Of a DNA stretch of 33,016 nt, positions 8,567 through 16,732 are shown one piece after another. The notes below the pieces were generated by a model. It saw only the letters and a program-made list of their open reading frames with translations. It ran no database searches and had not been told where the DNA came from. The first letter of the stretch is position 1. Each line of letters opens with the position of its first letter. Origin of the DNA: Bacillota bacterium (GTDB lineage Bacteria; Bacillota_C; Negativicutes; JAEYSJ01); the NCBI GenBank assembly GCA_023434855.1, contig JAEYSJ010000187.1, forward strand, positions 1 to 33,016, written 5' to 3'. The position numbers were made by a program, and so were the translations under genes.

Positions 8567-8606
8567 AAGCTCTGCAGTCCGCAGAAATATTGGACCAACA
8601 GAGCTT
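8567..8606 (-). terminator. Terminator of the transmembrane MCP gene
   Basis: On the minus strand AAGCTCTG (8606-8599) pairs with CAGAGCTT (8574-8567), with an inner GTCC/GGAC pair, followed by TTTC. It lies about 90 bases past the MCP stop codon. Confidence 0.7.
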
Positions 8607-8693
8607 CTTTATCATATTTTACTGCAAAACTCAGGTTATATCATAAATCAGAATTTTCAAAAATAGTTTTTCTAAATAATTTAACATCCACAG

Positions 8694-10682
8694 CTATAAC
8701 TTGAAACGTGCTACCGCTTCCGCCAGTTTTTCCGCCATTATCGCCAAATTGTGGCTGGCTGCCTTGATCTGTTCCAGCATCGCTGCTTGCTCTTCGGTTG
8801 TTGCCGAAACCTGCTGCGTCTGGTCAACGGTGTTTTTTACCACTGCATCGATCTGTTGCACCGCCGATACTATCTGGCTGCTGTTATCCGCCATGCGTCT
8901 GGCGGCAACAGAAATATCCGTAATTTCTTGTTTAAATTGCCCGATAAGCGTCATAATGGCCTCAAAAGATTTTCCCGCTGTATAAATGACCTCTGTCCCT
9001 ACTTTTGCCTCATGGGCGCCTTCATTCATAGCAACGACGGCCAGCCCGGTGTCATTTTGAATTTTATTGATAATCTGAACTATCTGCTCAGTTGCTGCTT
9101 GTGATTGCTCAGCTAGCTTACGTACTTCTTCGGCAACTACGGCAAAACCGCGTCCTTGTTCCCCGGCTCTGGCGGCCTCAATGGCCGCATTAAGCGCCAA
9201 TAAATTGGTCTGCCCGGCAATGGCGGCTATTGTGTCGACGATTTGCCCAATTTCTTTGGAGTGCTCACCCAGAGTACCGACGATTTGGGCTGAGTTGTTG
9301 ACCTTTTCGTCAATATTATCCATCTGCGCTACTGCCATTTTTATTGCCCGCTCGCCTTCCGCGGCGACTGTATCGGTCTTTGCCATCATGGCGGCAATTA
9401 GATCGGTATTCTGCGCGACATGCTGGATTTCCTGCGTAGTATTTTCTACTGCTTGATGCGTTTCATTCACTGCGCTTAGCTGGCGCTCCGTTCCGTCCGT
9501 TACCGCGACGATGGCGGACACAACATGGTCTACTGATTTTGCCGATTCAGCCGAACTGGCACTCAATTCCTGCGAGCCTGCAGCGACTTGGTTGGCTGTA
9601 TTGTATACGTTACTAATTAACGCCCGGATGTTTTCTACCATAGAATTCAACGCCATCCCCAACCGGCCAATTTCATCCTGGGTCTTAACTTCGATTTTTC
9701 TTACCGTCAGATTGCCGGCGGCAATTTCCTGCAGGCTGTTTGACACAGCCACGATCGGTGCTGCAAATTTTCTGGCCGTCAGCCAGGCAATAATTGATGC
9801 CAGCACCAATACAACTATAATAATTGCCAGCGCTTTCAGCCGGTTACTTGCCGATTCTGCGAATACTTCTTTCTCAGGAATAACACTGCCTACTATCCAG
9901 CCGGTCGAAGGAACATCTATCGAACTGCCCAAAACCTTGTCACCGTTTGCACCGGTAAAGCGCATGGTATGTTTCTGGCCGTCAAGAGATATTCTGGCAA
10001 GCTCCGAAGTATCTTTAATATCCTGTTGTTCCACCACCAGATTAAAGTCCGGATGAGCAATCGGTATTGCTTTGCCGTTATTGTTGGCAAAGACGAAAGC
10101 ATAACCGCCGTTCCCTATTGTCACTTGCTGACGCATTTTTTCCACTTGTTCCAGCGACAAGGTTAATGCGACAAGGCCAACAATGTTTCCTGCAGTATCC
10201 TTTACCGGTTGAGCAATAATTACACTAGGCTTCTGGGAACCACGGGGAATAATTACTTCACTAATCGCACCTTTTCCGGTTCTCATCACATCCTTATAGT
10301 ACTGCCTGTCGCTTAGACTAACCCCTACCACTGCTTTATTGGGGTAATCGGCAATTATTGTACCTGCCTTATCGGTCATAAAGGCGGCAGCATATACATT
10401 ATCCGTATTTTTTATACTCACCAGTAATTCATCGATCACCGGCAGATTACCGCCAATTACCTGCGAATTATTTGCCACCATTTGGCAAACCTTAATTTTT
10501 TCCTCCATCATAATTTCAATCTGGTTGGCATAATTTTCGGTTGCTGCAATTACACTTTGAGTAGCAACTTGTTCTTCAGCACTTTGCATTCTTAGCAGCA
10601 GAAAACCGGCTATGACGCTTGAAGTAAGCATTGTAATACAGAAAATAACCGCAACCAGTTTTGTTAATATTGAATTTTTCAT
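8694..10682 (-). CDS. Methyl-accepting chemotaxis protein, dCache type, 662 aa
   Basis: Transmembrane chemoreceptor that passes ligand signals to CheA/CheW. Order: N-terminal membrane segment (about residues 5-30), large extracytoplasmic region with a dCache_1-like fold (about 35-270; motifs [14 protein letters not shown] and GGYAFVF), second membrane segment (about 285-305), HAMP linker ([20 protein letters not shown]), then the coiled-coil signalling domain. The conserved hairpin tip reads [20 protein letters not shown] followed by [19 protein letters not shown]. No CheR/CheB tethering pentapeptide ends the protein. The frame is open to a TTG at 10712, but the ATG at 10682 follows AAGGAG and starts the hydrophobic segment. 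The ligand is unknown; dCache domains often bind amino acids. Confidence 0.95.
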   Translation of the reverse strand: MKNSILTKLVAVIFCITMLTSSVIAGFLLLRMQSAEEQVATQSVIAATENYANQIEIMMEEKIKVCQMVANNSQVIGGNLPVIDELLVSIKNTDNVYAAAFMTDKAGTIIADYPNKAVVGVSLSDRQYYKDVMRTGKGAISEVIIPRGSQKPSVIIAQPVKDTAGNIVGLVALTLSLEQVEKMRQQVTIGNGGYAFVFANNNGKAIPIAHPDFNLVVEQQDIKDTSELARISLDGQKHTMRFTGANGDKVLGSSIDVPSTGWIVGSVIPEKEVFAESASNRLKALAIIIVVLVLASIIAWLTARKFAAPIVAVSNSLQEIAAGNLTVRKIEVKTQDEIGRLGMALNSMVENIRALISNVYNTANQVAAGSQELSASSAESAKSVDHVVSAIVAVTDGTERQLSAVNETHQAVENTTQEIQHVAQNTDLIAAMMAKTDTVAAEGERAIKMAVAQMDNIDEKVNNSAQIVGTLGEHSKEIGQIVDTIAAIAGQTNLLALNAAIEAARAGEQGRGFAVVAEEVRKLAEQSQAATEQIVQIINKIQNDTGLAVVAMNEGAHEAKVGTEVIYTAGKSFEAIMTLIGQFKQEITDISVAARRMADNSSQIVSAVQQIDAVVKNTVDQTQQVSATTEEQAAMLEQIKAASHNLAIMAEKLAEAVARFKL

Positions 10683-10717
10683 GGCAGCTTTTCTCTCCTT
10701 GGTTACAGCCAAAAGCG

Positions 10718-10746
10718 GCGGGTAGAAATATTGCCAAATAACCCGC
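10718..10746 (-). terminator. Possible terminator between the two MCP genes
   Basis: On the minus strand GCGGGT (10746-10741) and ACCCGC (10723-10718) can pair around a 17-nt loop and are followed by CGCTTTT. It lies 65 bases past the soluble receptor's stop. The short stem and long loop make it a weak candidate. Confidence 0.4.
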
Positions 10747-10810
10747 TCTTGTGCCTTATTGGATTATGCTTCACTTTTTCTATATGTCCCCTGGAGCCTG
10801 ATCACTACCT

Positions 10811-11647
10811 TTAGAAAGCATCCGCCTTCTCGTCCAGCAGATGTGCCATTGCGCGCAGCTCCTGCGTCGCTCCTGCCAGATGGGTAATCGCCTCGGCTAC
10901 CTGGGAAATTCCCTCTTCCACCTGGCCAATCTGACAACTTGTCGTTGTGCTGCTGTTCTGAATTCCGCTTATTATTGCGCTAATTTTCGCAATTGACTCC
11001 GCACTGTTAGCCGCCAATTTGCGTATTTCCTCGGCTACCACGCCGAACCCTCGCCCCTGCTCGCCAACTCTGGCTGCTTCGATAGCGGCGTTTAATCCCA
11101 GCAAATTTGTCTGGCCGGCAATTTCCCTGATAAAGCCAAGTACACGATTTGTCTCCAATACCTGATTTTGCGATTCTTTCGCTGCTTGAGTCAGTGCCCG
11201 GGTAATTCCCGCTATCTCCTGCGATTGCGCCGTTATCTCTTCCGCAGTACTGGCAAGAGTACTTATACTATTTAGCAAGTTGCCCGCCATGTCTTTTAGG
11301 GTTGACTGATGGTCCAGTGACTGGGAAATAATTATCGACCCGATTGTTTCGTTGTCGTCGTTATAAATCGCTGCAACCATTACATCATAAGGGAAACCGT
11401 GTAATTGCTTATCCATCCGCCTCTTCAAATAGGGCAATTTCTCCTGCATAAGGATGTATACCGCCGAACCTTCTTTAAACGGTGCGTTAATTTGCGTTCG
11501 AAAATCAAGATCTTTTGCTGGATAATACACCAGAAATTTTTCCGCATCTGTTAGTGCCACACCTATCCCGCCGTCAAAAGCCCGGTAAAATATTGGTAAA
11601 ACAGACGCCATTTTTTCCAGAGTTGCCTGATCCTCAGCCTTCATCAT
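10811..11647 (-). CDS. Soluble methyl-accepting chemotaxis protein, 278 aa
   Basis: Cytoplasmic chemoreceptor without membrane segments or HAMP. Residues 1-120 form a small globular input region (motifs [21 protein letters not shown] and [16 protein letters not shown], ending GSIIISQS). The rest is a short signalling coiled coil with the tip [20 protein letters not shown] followed by [19 protein letters not shown]. Size and build resemble Bacillus subtilis YfmS-type soluble receptors; that comparison is from memory of the family. AAAGGAAG precedes two adjacent ATG codons (11647, 11644), either of which may be used. It lies upstream of and in the same direction as the transmembrane MCP, but a possible terminator lies between them. 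Confidence 0.92.
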   Translation of the reverse strand: MMKAEDQATLEKMASVLPIFYRAFDGGIGVALTDAEKFLVYYPAKDLDFRTQINAPFKEGSAVYILMQEKLPYLKRRMDKQLHGFPYDVMVAAIYNDDNETIGSIIISQSLDHQSTLKDMAGNLLNSISTLASTAEEITAQSQEIAGITRALTQAAKESQNQVLETNRVLGFIREIAGQTNLLGLNAAIEAARVGEQGRGFGVVAEEIRKLAANSAESIAKISAIISGIQNSSTTTSCQIGQVEEGISQVAEAITHLAGATQELRAMAHLLDEKADAF

Positions 11648-11750
11648 TTTCTTCCTTTCACCAATCGAATTCAGAGCCTTGTTTCACTTTCCGTAGAGTA
11701 TGCTTAAATGGCATTTCTGCCTGTATGCCTTATTCCATTCTAACCCCTGG

Positions 11751-11871
11751 GGAGTTTGTTGCAAAAGTCATTTTAGTGCCAGTCCGTCCACAATAGGTCT
11801 ACATTTATCTGACGATAAACCCTACATATTGTGTACAGTTTGGATGATTCAAGGGTTTTGCAACAAACTCC
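11751..11871. repeat. 121-bp element of three concentric inverted repeats
   Basis: Three perfect inverted repeats share one centre: GGAGTTTGTTGCAAAA (11751-11766) with TTTTGCAACAAACTCC (11856-11871); CACAATA (11789-11795) with TATTGTG (11827-11833); and TTTATC (11804-11809) with GATAAA (11814-11819) around TGAC. It fills the gap between the enolase-superfamily gene and the soluble MCP gene. There is no U-run and no coding frame worth calling. It may be a MITE, the end remnant of an insertion sequence, or a structured RNA. Confidence 0.75.
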
Positions 11872-11903
11872 TAGGTGTTTAAACAGACTGCAGCTATACA
11901 ATA

Positions 11904-11944
11904 CCGGCGCATGCAGGCCTCAAGGAAGATTGCATGCGTACCGG
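11904..11944 (-). terminator. Hairpin after the sugar-acid operon, possible terminator
   Basis: CCGG-CGCATGCA (11904-11915) pairs with TGCATGCG-TA-CCGG (11931-11944), with a 2-base bulge. It lies 10 bases past the stop of the enolase-superfamily gene. On the minus strand it is followed by TATTGTAT, a poor U-tract, so it may act as an RNA 3'-end stabiliser or weak terminator. Confidence 0.5.
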
Positions 11945-11953
11945 CTCTGTTCA

Positions 11954-13168
11954 TCAACCGTATCTCTTTCCACTGGCTACTGTAACAATGGTAGATTGGG
12001 CGATTGCCTCAGGGGTCAATTCCTGGCCGATGCCCGGCTTGTCCGGCACCTTATATTTGCCGTTGACCGGCTGATAATCATAAAGGCAGGTTGCGCGGCT
12101 ATCAAGATTAAGCGCCCTTTGATGATGTTCATGAATAATAAAGTTAGGAATAACCGCTTCAAGCTGGAGCGCGGCTGCCTTGGAAATCGGGCTGCCGCAC
12201 ACATGAATTTGAACGGCGCAGTCATATATATGCCCCATATCACAAATTTTCTTTGCTTCCGTAATCCCGCCACAAAGGCAGATATCCGGCTGAATTACCT
12301 GCAGAGACCTATTTTCAAAAAACTCCCGGTAGCCATATCTGGTATAAATTCTTTCGCCGGAAGCAATAGGAATCTTCACGTTATTTTTAACTTCCAGCAT
12401 TGATTTTGCATTTAAAGGATGGCATGGTTCTTCATAATAGAATATTCTAAGCCCTTCCAGCGCCTGGCCAATTTGAATGGCTGCTGTCGTATCCGTATTT
12501 GAGTGATTCTCGATAATGATGTCCAGGCCGTCGCCACCGGCTTCCCGCATAGCGGCAACCCGGTCATAAACTGTCTTGAGCACTTTATGTTCCAGCGGCC
12601 CGGTAATTTTCCAGGGTCCCTTTCCATCCGCCTGATTACTCAATATGACAGGATCGACTTTAATCGCATCATACCCCTCAGCCATAGCTACTTTGGTAAC
12701 CTCGGCGTATTCCTCCGGCGTGATGAGAAACTCTTTCTTGAGCTTGGAACCCCAGTTATACTGTAACTGGCTGGCATAAGTGCGCAGATTATCATTAGTT
12801 TTTCCGCCTAAAAGCTGCCAAACCGGCAGACCCGTCGCTTTCCCCTTAATATCCCAAAGAGCGATATCAATGCCACTGATACCGGCATTTACCACCGTAC
12901 CGCCGCCCATGCCCCAGAAAGTTTTTCTAAAAATAGTTTCCCATATTTTTTCAATGTTCATCGGATCTTCCCCGATAATCACCTCGGCAAAGTCCTGGAC
13001 CATTCCAAATCCGGCGCGCCAACCTTTGCCATAAGCCAGGCCGACTTCACCAAAACCGTTTATTCCCTCATCCGTATTAATACGGACAATTACCGGACTC
13101 CAGGCGCCCCTTGACGCCCCGGAATTTCCGCTTGGAACCTGCATTACATCCACACTGATAATTTTCAC
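11954..13168 (-). CDS. Enolase-superfamily sugar acid dehydratase, galactonate dehydratase-like, 404 aa
   Basis: Mandelate racemase/muconate lactonizing enzyme family. The N-terminal capping domain begins MKIISVDVMQVPSG. The barrel carries the three metal-binding acids in order: Glu in DIIIENHSN, Glu in FYYEEPCHP and Glu in IASGERIYTRYG. Two His residues sit where galactonate dehydratase places its catalytic pair (ENH and VQIHVCGSP). QPDICLCGGITEAKKI is typical of the DgoD-like branch. The exact substrate (galactonate or another aldonate) is not proven. The GTG at 13168 has GGGGGT upstream; a TTG at 13192 has none. It follows the MFS transporter and GntR gene in the same direction, which suggests a sugar-acid uptake and dehydration operon. 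Confidence 0.87.
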   Translation of the reverse strand: MKIISVDVMQVPSGNSGASRGAWSPVIVRINTDEGINGFGEVGLAYGKGWRAGFGMVQDFAEVIIGEDPMNIEKIWETIFRKTFWGMGGGTVVNAGISGIDIALWDIKGKATGLPVWQLLGGKTNDNLRTYASQLQYNWGSKLKKEFLITPEEYAEVTKVAMAEGYDAIKVDPVILSNQADGKGPWKITGPLEHKVLKTVYDRVAAMREAGGDGLDIIIENHSNTDTTAAIQIGQALEGLRIFYYEEPCHPLNAKSMLEVKNNVKIPIASGERIYTRYGYREFFENRSLQVIQPDICLCGGITEAKKICDMGHIYDCAVQIHVCGSPISKAAALQLEAVIPNFIIHEHHQRALNLDSRATCLYDYQPVNGKYKVPDKPGIGQELTPEAIAQSTIVTVASGKRYG

Positions 13169-13281
13169 GGTAAAACCCCCATATGTAATCAATTTAGAAC
13201 TTATTATTTGGCGCTCCGGTCAGGTTATTTCCAGTAGCCCGCTCGTCATGCCGCTTGTGCAGAACCTGTTGCTGTCCCTGA

Positions 13282-14568
13282 TCAGTATTTTTGCAACGTC
13301 AAAATCAGGGTCGCTATCCCTCCGGCTACGCAACAACCAACCATATATAACAGTCCACTGCCATAATCACCTGTCAAGCTGATCAGAAATCCGATAGCCA
13401 CCGGGGCTAGCGATGAGAAACCGTTGCCCAGTCCGTTCATAACTCCTGAAGCTGTCGAAATACCTTTGCCAGGAACTACATCCTGCAGCAAAGTCCAGGC
13501 GGCAGGACCACCCAGCCCGATCGCCCCAATACCAAAAGCCAGGATGATAGCTGAAGTAAGGTTGTCCGTGGCTCTGGCACCAAAATAGACGCCGATGGCG
13601 ACTCCCACCATGGCAAACAGTAGAATAGGTGCTCTGCGGCCAATTTTATCGCAAAGAAGTCCGGATATTATCTTTGTAACAACCCCGAGTATCCAGGGCA
13701 ATGATGCCAGTGCCCCCATTGCCGCCCAAGAAAACCCTCTGGCCTCTTTCAAATACGTCGGCATCCATGTCATGGCACCCCATATTACCGAAGTATGTGC
13801 CATATAGTAAACCACCAGGAGCCAAAAACGGTAGTTACCGGCGAAAGATTTAATTCTGTTCCAGAACGTCTCCGTTTCCGGGCCTGTACCGGCTTCTTCC
13901 CCTGTTTCTTTCGTCAACCCTGCTTCAATATGCTCTAGTTCCAGTTTATTTACCCGCTTGTGCCGGCGTGGCGTGTCGGCAGTGCAAAACCACAGTGAGG
14001 CCAGCGGAATAAGTCCCAGCAGCGTCAGCACGAAGAAACTGTTACGCCAGCCGGTATAATAAATAACGCAGGCAAAGAATGGCATAGCTACGGCGGGAGC
14101 AAGGGCCATACCTGTTTGCCACACGGCGTTGGCCTTGCCCCTTTCCTGGAGCGGGAACCAATGCTTTATATATTTGCTCTGCATGGGAAAATGCATGCCT
14201 TCGCCTAATCCGAGCAGCACCCGCGAAAATAGCATCATCATAAAAGTTGGTGCTAGACCGCCGATGATAAGCGAAATCCCCCACATCACCACCGACAGCG
14301 ACATGGCCTTGCGCGGACCGAGGTAATCTCCGAACGGACTTAGCAGTATGTTGCCAAACATATACGAGAATAAAAAGACCGTCATAAGCAGTCCCTTTTG
14401 CACAGACTGCCCCACTATACCCATATCTCTTAAAAAAGCGTTATCAGCCACCAATATTGAAACATTTACTCTATCAATATAAGAGAAAAAGACCACTAGT
14501 AACAAAATGGCGGCAAGCAAATGTCTCTGCCGTGTCGGCTTTAATTCCGAATCAATATTTGAATTCAT
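13282..14568 (-). CDS. MFS transporter, anion:cation symporter family, 428 aa
   Basis: Twelve-segment major facilitator of the ACS type, which takes up hexuronates, galactonate, glucarate and similar acids with a cation. Visible motifs: FFSYIDRVNVSILV at the first segment, GDYLGPRKAMSLSVVMWG at the 2-3 loop and RVLLGLGEGMHFPMQSKYIKHW in segment 4-5. The C-terminal half has LCDKIGRRAPILLFAMVG. A central hydrophilic loop (HKRVNKLELEHIEAGLTKET) links the two halves. The ATG at 14568 follows GGGGAG; an upstream in-frame ATG at 14619 has no clear site. It lies between the dehydratase-like gene and a decayed second MFS gene, under the GntR gene, so it is likely the operon's importer. Confidence 0.92.
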   Translation of the reverse strand: MNSNIDSELKPTRQRHLLAAILLLVVFFSYIDRVNVSILVADNAFLRDMGIVGQSVQKGLLMTVFLFSYMFGNILLSPFGDYLGPRKAMSLSVVMWGISLIIGGLAPTFMMMLFSRVLLGLGEGMHFPMQSKYIKHWFPLQERGKANAVWQTGMALAPAVAMPFFACVIYYTGWRNSFFVLTLLGLIPLASLWFCTADTPRRHKRVNKLELEHIEAGLTKETGEEAGTGPETETFWNRIKSFAGNYRFWLLVVYYMAHTSVIWGAMTWMPTYLKEARGFSWAAMGALASLPWILGVVTKIISGLLCDKIGRRAPILLFAMVGVAIGVYFGARATDNLTSAIILAFGIGAIGLGGPAAWTLLQDVVPGKGISTASGVMNGLGNGFSSLAPVAIGFLISLTGDYGSGLLYMVGCCVAGGIATLILTLQKY

Positions 14569-14779
14569 TATCTCATTTCTCCCCTCACCTTTTACTCTTC
14601 TACTTTGGTTTATTATCATCGACTATCCTCCCTACCTACCTCACCTCCCCTCGCAGTTAACCCGTTCCCCATCAATTTTTTATTTCTTCCCCAGTCCGGC
14701 TCTGCAATATTTCCCGGCAAACCGGTTGGTTATTTGCGATTAATCCTGCCTGATGATTACACTACAAGATTGCCCCTCG

Positions 14780-15281
14780 TTATCCTGGCAGATCTTCCTG
14801 GAAAAAAGCAAATGCCAAAATGCCTAAAAGCAGTCCGCAAAACGGAACGGCAAAGGCCGTTTTGTATGCAGCCAGAGAATAGACCCCCGGCGAAAGTGCC
14901 GGATATAAATTGATTACCAGACCCATGATATATTGGTAGAAAGCCCCGCCGGAAAACAGAAAGATGTTTAAAGCCCCTACGGCTGTTCCGGCAAAACGCG
15001 CATCGTAAATCTCTTTCGCACAGGCAAAACAAGTCACAAACGAGCCTCCCGCCAGACCATACCAAAAAAACAGCAGATACAACGCCCCCGGAGCCAGCTT
15101 GTCCGGAAAAAACACCGAACTCTTTCGTTATTTCCGGCCCGACTACCGCCGGAGCCGCCCGGTGGAAATATGAAACAAGATAGGTTGCCGATATGGCCAG
15201 GAATATCCACAACCGGTATCGTTGCATCTTTTGCAGCAAAGTACCGTCTAAGGACTCAATTGCCTCAGTTTGTAAATTCAT
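14780..15281 (-). pseudogene. MFS transporter remnant with internal deletion and frameshift
   Basis: A full ribosome binding site (AAGGAGGATG) and ATG at 15281 open a typical MFS N-terminus (YRLWIFLAISATYLVSYFHR, then AAPAVVGPEITKEF). Near 15115 the frame changes directly to the C-terminal quarter of an MFS protein (FVTCFACAKEIYDARFAGTA and following), ending at 14780. Roughly membrane segments 2-8, some 250 residues, are missing, and the two halves are out of register. The product cannot be a transporter. It was probably a second sugar-acid or sugar carrier in the same GntR operon, now replaced in function by the intact gene downstream. Confidence 0.85.
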
Positions 15282-15436
15282 TACTGTGCATCCTCCTTGA
15301 TGCGGCTATTCTTACCGCTTCATCCTCCAGTTGGAAATTTTGTTCATGCTATCAAGTGTACATGTTAATTACCACATGCGGCTGTTACTAAATACCATTT
15401 GCGTAAACTGGCACTGTGAAACGTCACTGTTTATGG

Positions 15437-16153
15437 TTAATCGTTTATGGAATTCATATATAGGCACAAATGTTCCCGCATAGCCTCGCCGGCTCCTTCA
15501 ACATTGCCTTCCTTTATCGCCTGGAAAATCTTTCTATGGTACACCAGCGCAACATCCTGACGGTTATCGTCCTTGAGCGACTCCCGCCGCGAATAACGCA
15601 GCAACTCCCGCAAAAACTCATTTACTTTGATCAGTACATCATTGCGTGTGGCGGCAATAACCGCAGAATGAAACCTTAAAGAAGCATCCGTTACGTCCTT
15701 TTTCATCTGGATATTTCTCTCCATCTCTAACAATGAATCTTCCATGGCGCCTAAATCTTCCGCCGTACACCGTTTAGCGGCCAACCGGGCTGCCTGGTTT
15801 TCAATTGCCTCCCGGGCCTCAAATAAATCATGGAGCCCATGTTGGGAGTCCAGCACTAAAAAGCCGATTTTGTTCAGCACTTGATTAATGTTTATGTTTT
15901 TAACAAATACTCCTTTGCCGCGAAAACGCTGAACAACTCCCAAAAATTCCAGTATTTTTAACGCTTCCCTGACCGGCACCCGGCTAACGTCGAACAGTTG
16001 CGCCAACTCCCGTTCAGAAGGCAACAGGTCGCCTTCTTTAAGGTAGCCTTTTAATAACCATTGGCGGATTCGTTCGACGATTTGCGAATATAATACGTCA
16101 GAATCCTTGTCCATCAGCTTATTTAATGCCTGCTCTTCGGGAGGAATTGTCAT
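15437..16153 (-). CDS. GntR-family regulator with FCD domain, 238 aa
   Basis: Transcriptional regulator of the FadR/GntR group. The N-terminal winged helix spans about residues 21-85 and includes LPSERELAQLFDVSRVPVRE followed by ALKILEFLGVV and the wing RFRGKGVFV. The all-helical FCD ligand-binding domain follows, with metal-type His residues in RFHSAVIAATRN, YHRKIFQAIKEGN and REHLCLYM. The ATG at 16153 has GAAGGTG upstream and is preferred to a TTG at 16186, which would run through a palindrome. It is the first gene of the probable gntR-MFS-dehydratase operon. A sugar acid or its dehydrated product is the likely effector; repression of its own promoter is inferred from the palindromes upstream. 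Confidence 0.92.
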   Translation of the reverse strand: MTIPPEEQALNKLMDKDSDVLYSQIVERIRQWLLKGYLKEGDLLPSERELAQLFDVSRVPVREALKILEFLGVVQRFRGKGVFVKNININQVLNKIGFLVLDSQHGLHDLFEAREAIENQAARLAAKRCTAEDLGAMEDSLLEMERNIQMKKDVTDASLRFHSAVIAATRNDVLIKVNEFLRELLRYSRRESLKDDNRQDVALVYHRKIFQAIKEGNVEGAGEAMREHLCLYMNSIND

Positions 16154-16169
16154 TAATTCACCTTCATTG

Positions 16170-16191
16170 GCATACTGGTATACCAATATGC
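16170..16191. promoter_or_regulatory. 22-bp palindrome upstream of gntR, likely operator
   Basis: Arms GCATACTGGTA and TACCAATATGC match at 10 of 11 positions around the perfect core TGGTATACCA (16176-16185). It lies just before the gntR ribosome binding site, downstream of the predicted transcription start. GntR proteins of this class commonly bind such TGGT/ACCA palindromes. Confidence 0.6.
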
Positions 16192-16221
16192 TAGTATTTA
16201 CGATTTAAGATGTAGTTTAAT

Positions 16222-16238
16222 TTGCATGAATTATGCAA
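16222..16238. promoter_or_regulatory. Inverted repeat TTGCAT-N5-ATGCAA in the gntR leader region
   Basis: Perfect 6-bp arms at 16222-16227 and 16233-16238, between the two TACCA-type palindromes. It may be a further protein-binding site. The role is a guess from position only. Confidence 0.35.
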
Positions 16239-16247
16239 TATTTTACT

Positions 16248-16286
16248 ATACCATTTAATGGTATTACATATTAGTTTTTTTGTCAA
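16248..16286 (-). promoter_or_regulatory. gntR promoter overlapped by a 17-bp palindromic operator
   Basis: On the minus strand TTGACA (16286-16281), 17 bases and TACCAT (16263-16258) make a good promoter. The perfect palindrome ATACCAT-TTA-ATGGTAT (16248-16264) covers the -10 box. It shares the ACCA/TGGT half-sites of the palindrome at 16170-16191, so one repressor could bind both. Confidence 0.65.
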
Positions 16287-16365
16287 TATTTATCAAAACA
16301 AGGAAGATATTGTAGATATCAATTGTTATGTTAGTAAGAAGATAAAAGCTTTAGTAGTGCTGAAG

Positions 16366-16425
16366 GAAAAAAAGACCTCCTATGCTGTAGGTGCGGCCGT
16401 GCCAGCCATCTACAGCACAGGAGGT
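16366..16425 (-). terminator. Long hairpin with T-run: minus-strand terminator that also sequesters a plus-strand RBS
   Basis: ACCTCCTATGCTGTAG (16375-16390) pairs with CTACAGCACAGGAGGT (16410-16425) at 15 of 16 positions, with an inner GGC/GCC pair. On the minus strand the stem is followed at once by CTTTTTTTCC, the form of an intrinsic terminator. On the plus strand the right arm holds AGGAGGT, the ribosome binding site of the 24-codon ORF at 16434, so the same structure would hide it. Confidence 0.75.
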
Positions 16426-16433
16426 TAAGTATC

Positions 16434-16508
16434 ATGGCCAAAGTTGCGAATCGACTGAAAAAAATAATCGCCAATTTAATTGCCAATCATTTGCTTATAA
16501 TACTGTAG
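16434..16508 (+). CDS. Possible 24-aa hydrophobic/basic peptide
   Basis: A small ORF with ATG nine bases after AGGAGGT. The peptide has a basic N-terminal part (MAKVANRLKK) and an Ile/Leu-rich end (ANHLLIIL), so it could be membrane-active. Its ribosome binding site is locked in the hairpin at 16375-16425, an arrangement seen in type I toxin mRNAs and leader peptides. There is no homologue I recognise. The last codons overlap the start of repeat copy B. The alternative is that the ORF is chance, created by the AGGAGGT arm of a terminator. No convincing plus-strand promoter was found. Confidence 0.3.
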   Translation: MAKVANRLKKIIANLIANHLLIIL

Positions 16509-16569
16509 TGCCAATTCTTCATTACTTTTAAAGATATCACATACCATTCAACCGAAAAATTAAAGCAGA
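16495..16569. repeat. 75-bp dispersed repeat, copy B
   Basis: Same sequence and orientation as 8463-8538, with one base deleted and one substituted. On its minus strand this copy carries a short open frame (MVCDIFKSNEELALQYYKQM and stop at 16476) that copy A breaks by a frameshift. The unit may therefore be a decayed coding remnant, but this is uncertain. Confidence 0.85.
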
Positions 16570-16570
16570 C

Positions 16571-16597
16571 CTTGGCGTTCTTGGCGTCCTTGGCGGT
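16571..16597. repeat. Three tandem 9-bp units CTTGGCGtt/CTTGGCGtc/CTTGGCGgt
   Basis: Three adjacent near-identical 9-mers directly follow repeat copy B. They are too short and too close for a CRISPR array, and no protein frame or terminator accounts for them. Confidence 0.6.
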
Positions 16598-16690
16598 TAA
16601 CCGTTTTCTCCCATTCGCTAAATTATAATTTTTTCCTAGACGCTACCGGTCTAGCAGCCTCAGAAAACGTATACTTTCCTGTATTGAGAA

Positions 16691-16712
16691 AAAGCCATCT
16701 TATGATGGCTTT
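16691..16712 (-). terminator. Terminator of the ABC export operon
   Basis: On the minus strand AAAGCCATC, loop ATAA, GATGGCTTT and then TTCTC. It lies 20 bases past the permease stop codon. The rest of the 545-bp gap between permease and gntR holds the repeat, the small ORF, the long hairpin and the gntR promoter described separately. Confidence 0.8.
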
Positions 16713-16732
16713 GCAACGTTTTAGGTAACGTT

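Noticed and set aside
8701..10166. Several long plus-strand frames opposite the transmembrane MCP gene
   Set aside because: They are antisense shadows of the Ala-rich coiled-coil coding sequence; no starts with sites and no recognisable motifs.
12016..12766. Plus- and minus-strand alternative frames within the enolase-superfamily gene
   Set aside because: The 404-residue frame has all family motifs; the others are shadows.
16222..16428. 68-codon plus-strand frame upstream of the hairpin
   Set aside because: No ribosome binding site, it runs through the gntR operator and the long hairpin, and the composition is not protein-like.
16571..16597. CRISPR-like tandem repeat
   Set aside because: Units are 9 bp with no spacers and there are no cas genes.
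16637..16655. CTAGAC-N7-GTCTAG inverted repeat
   Set aside because: Short arms, no T-run and no clear promoter context; noted but too weak to call as a site.
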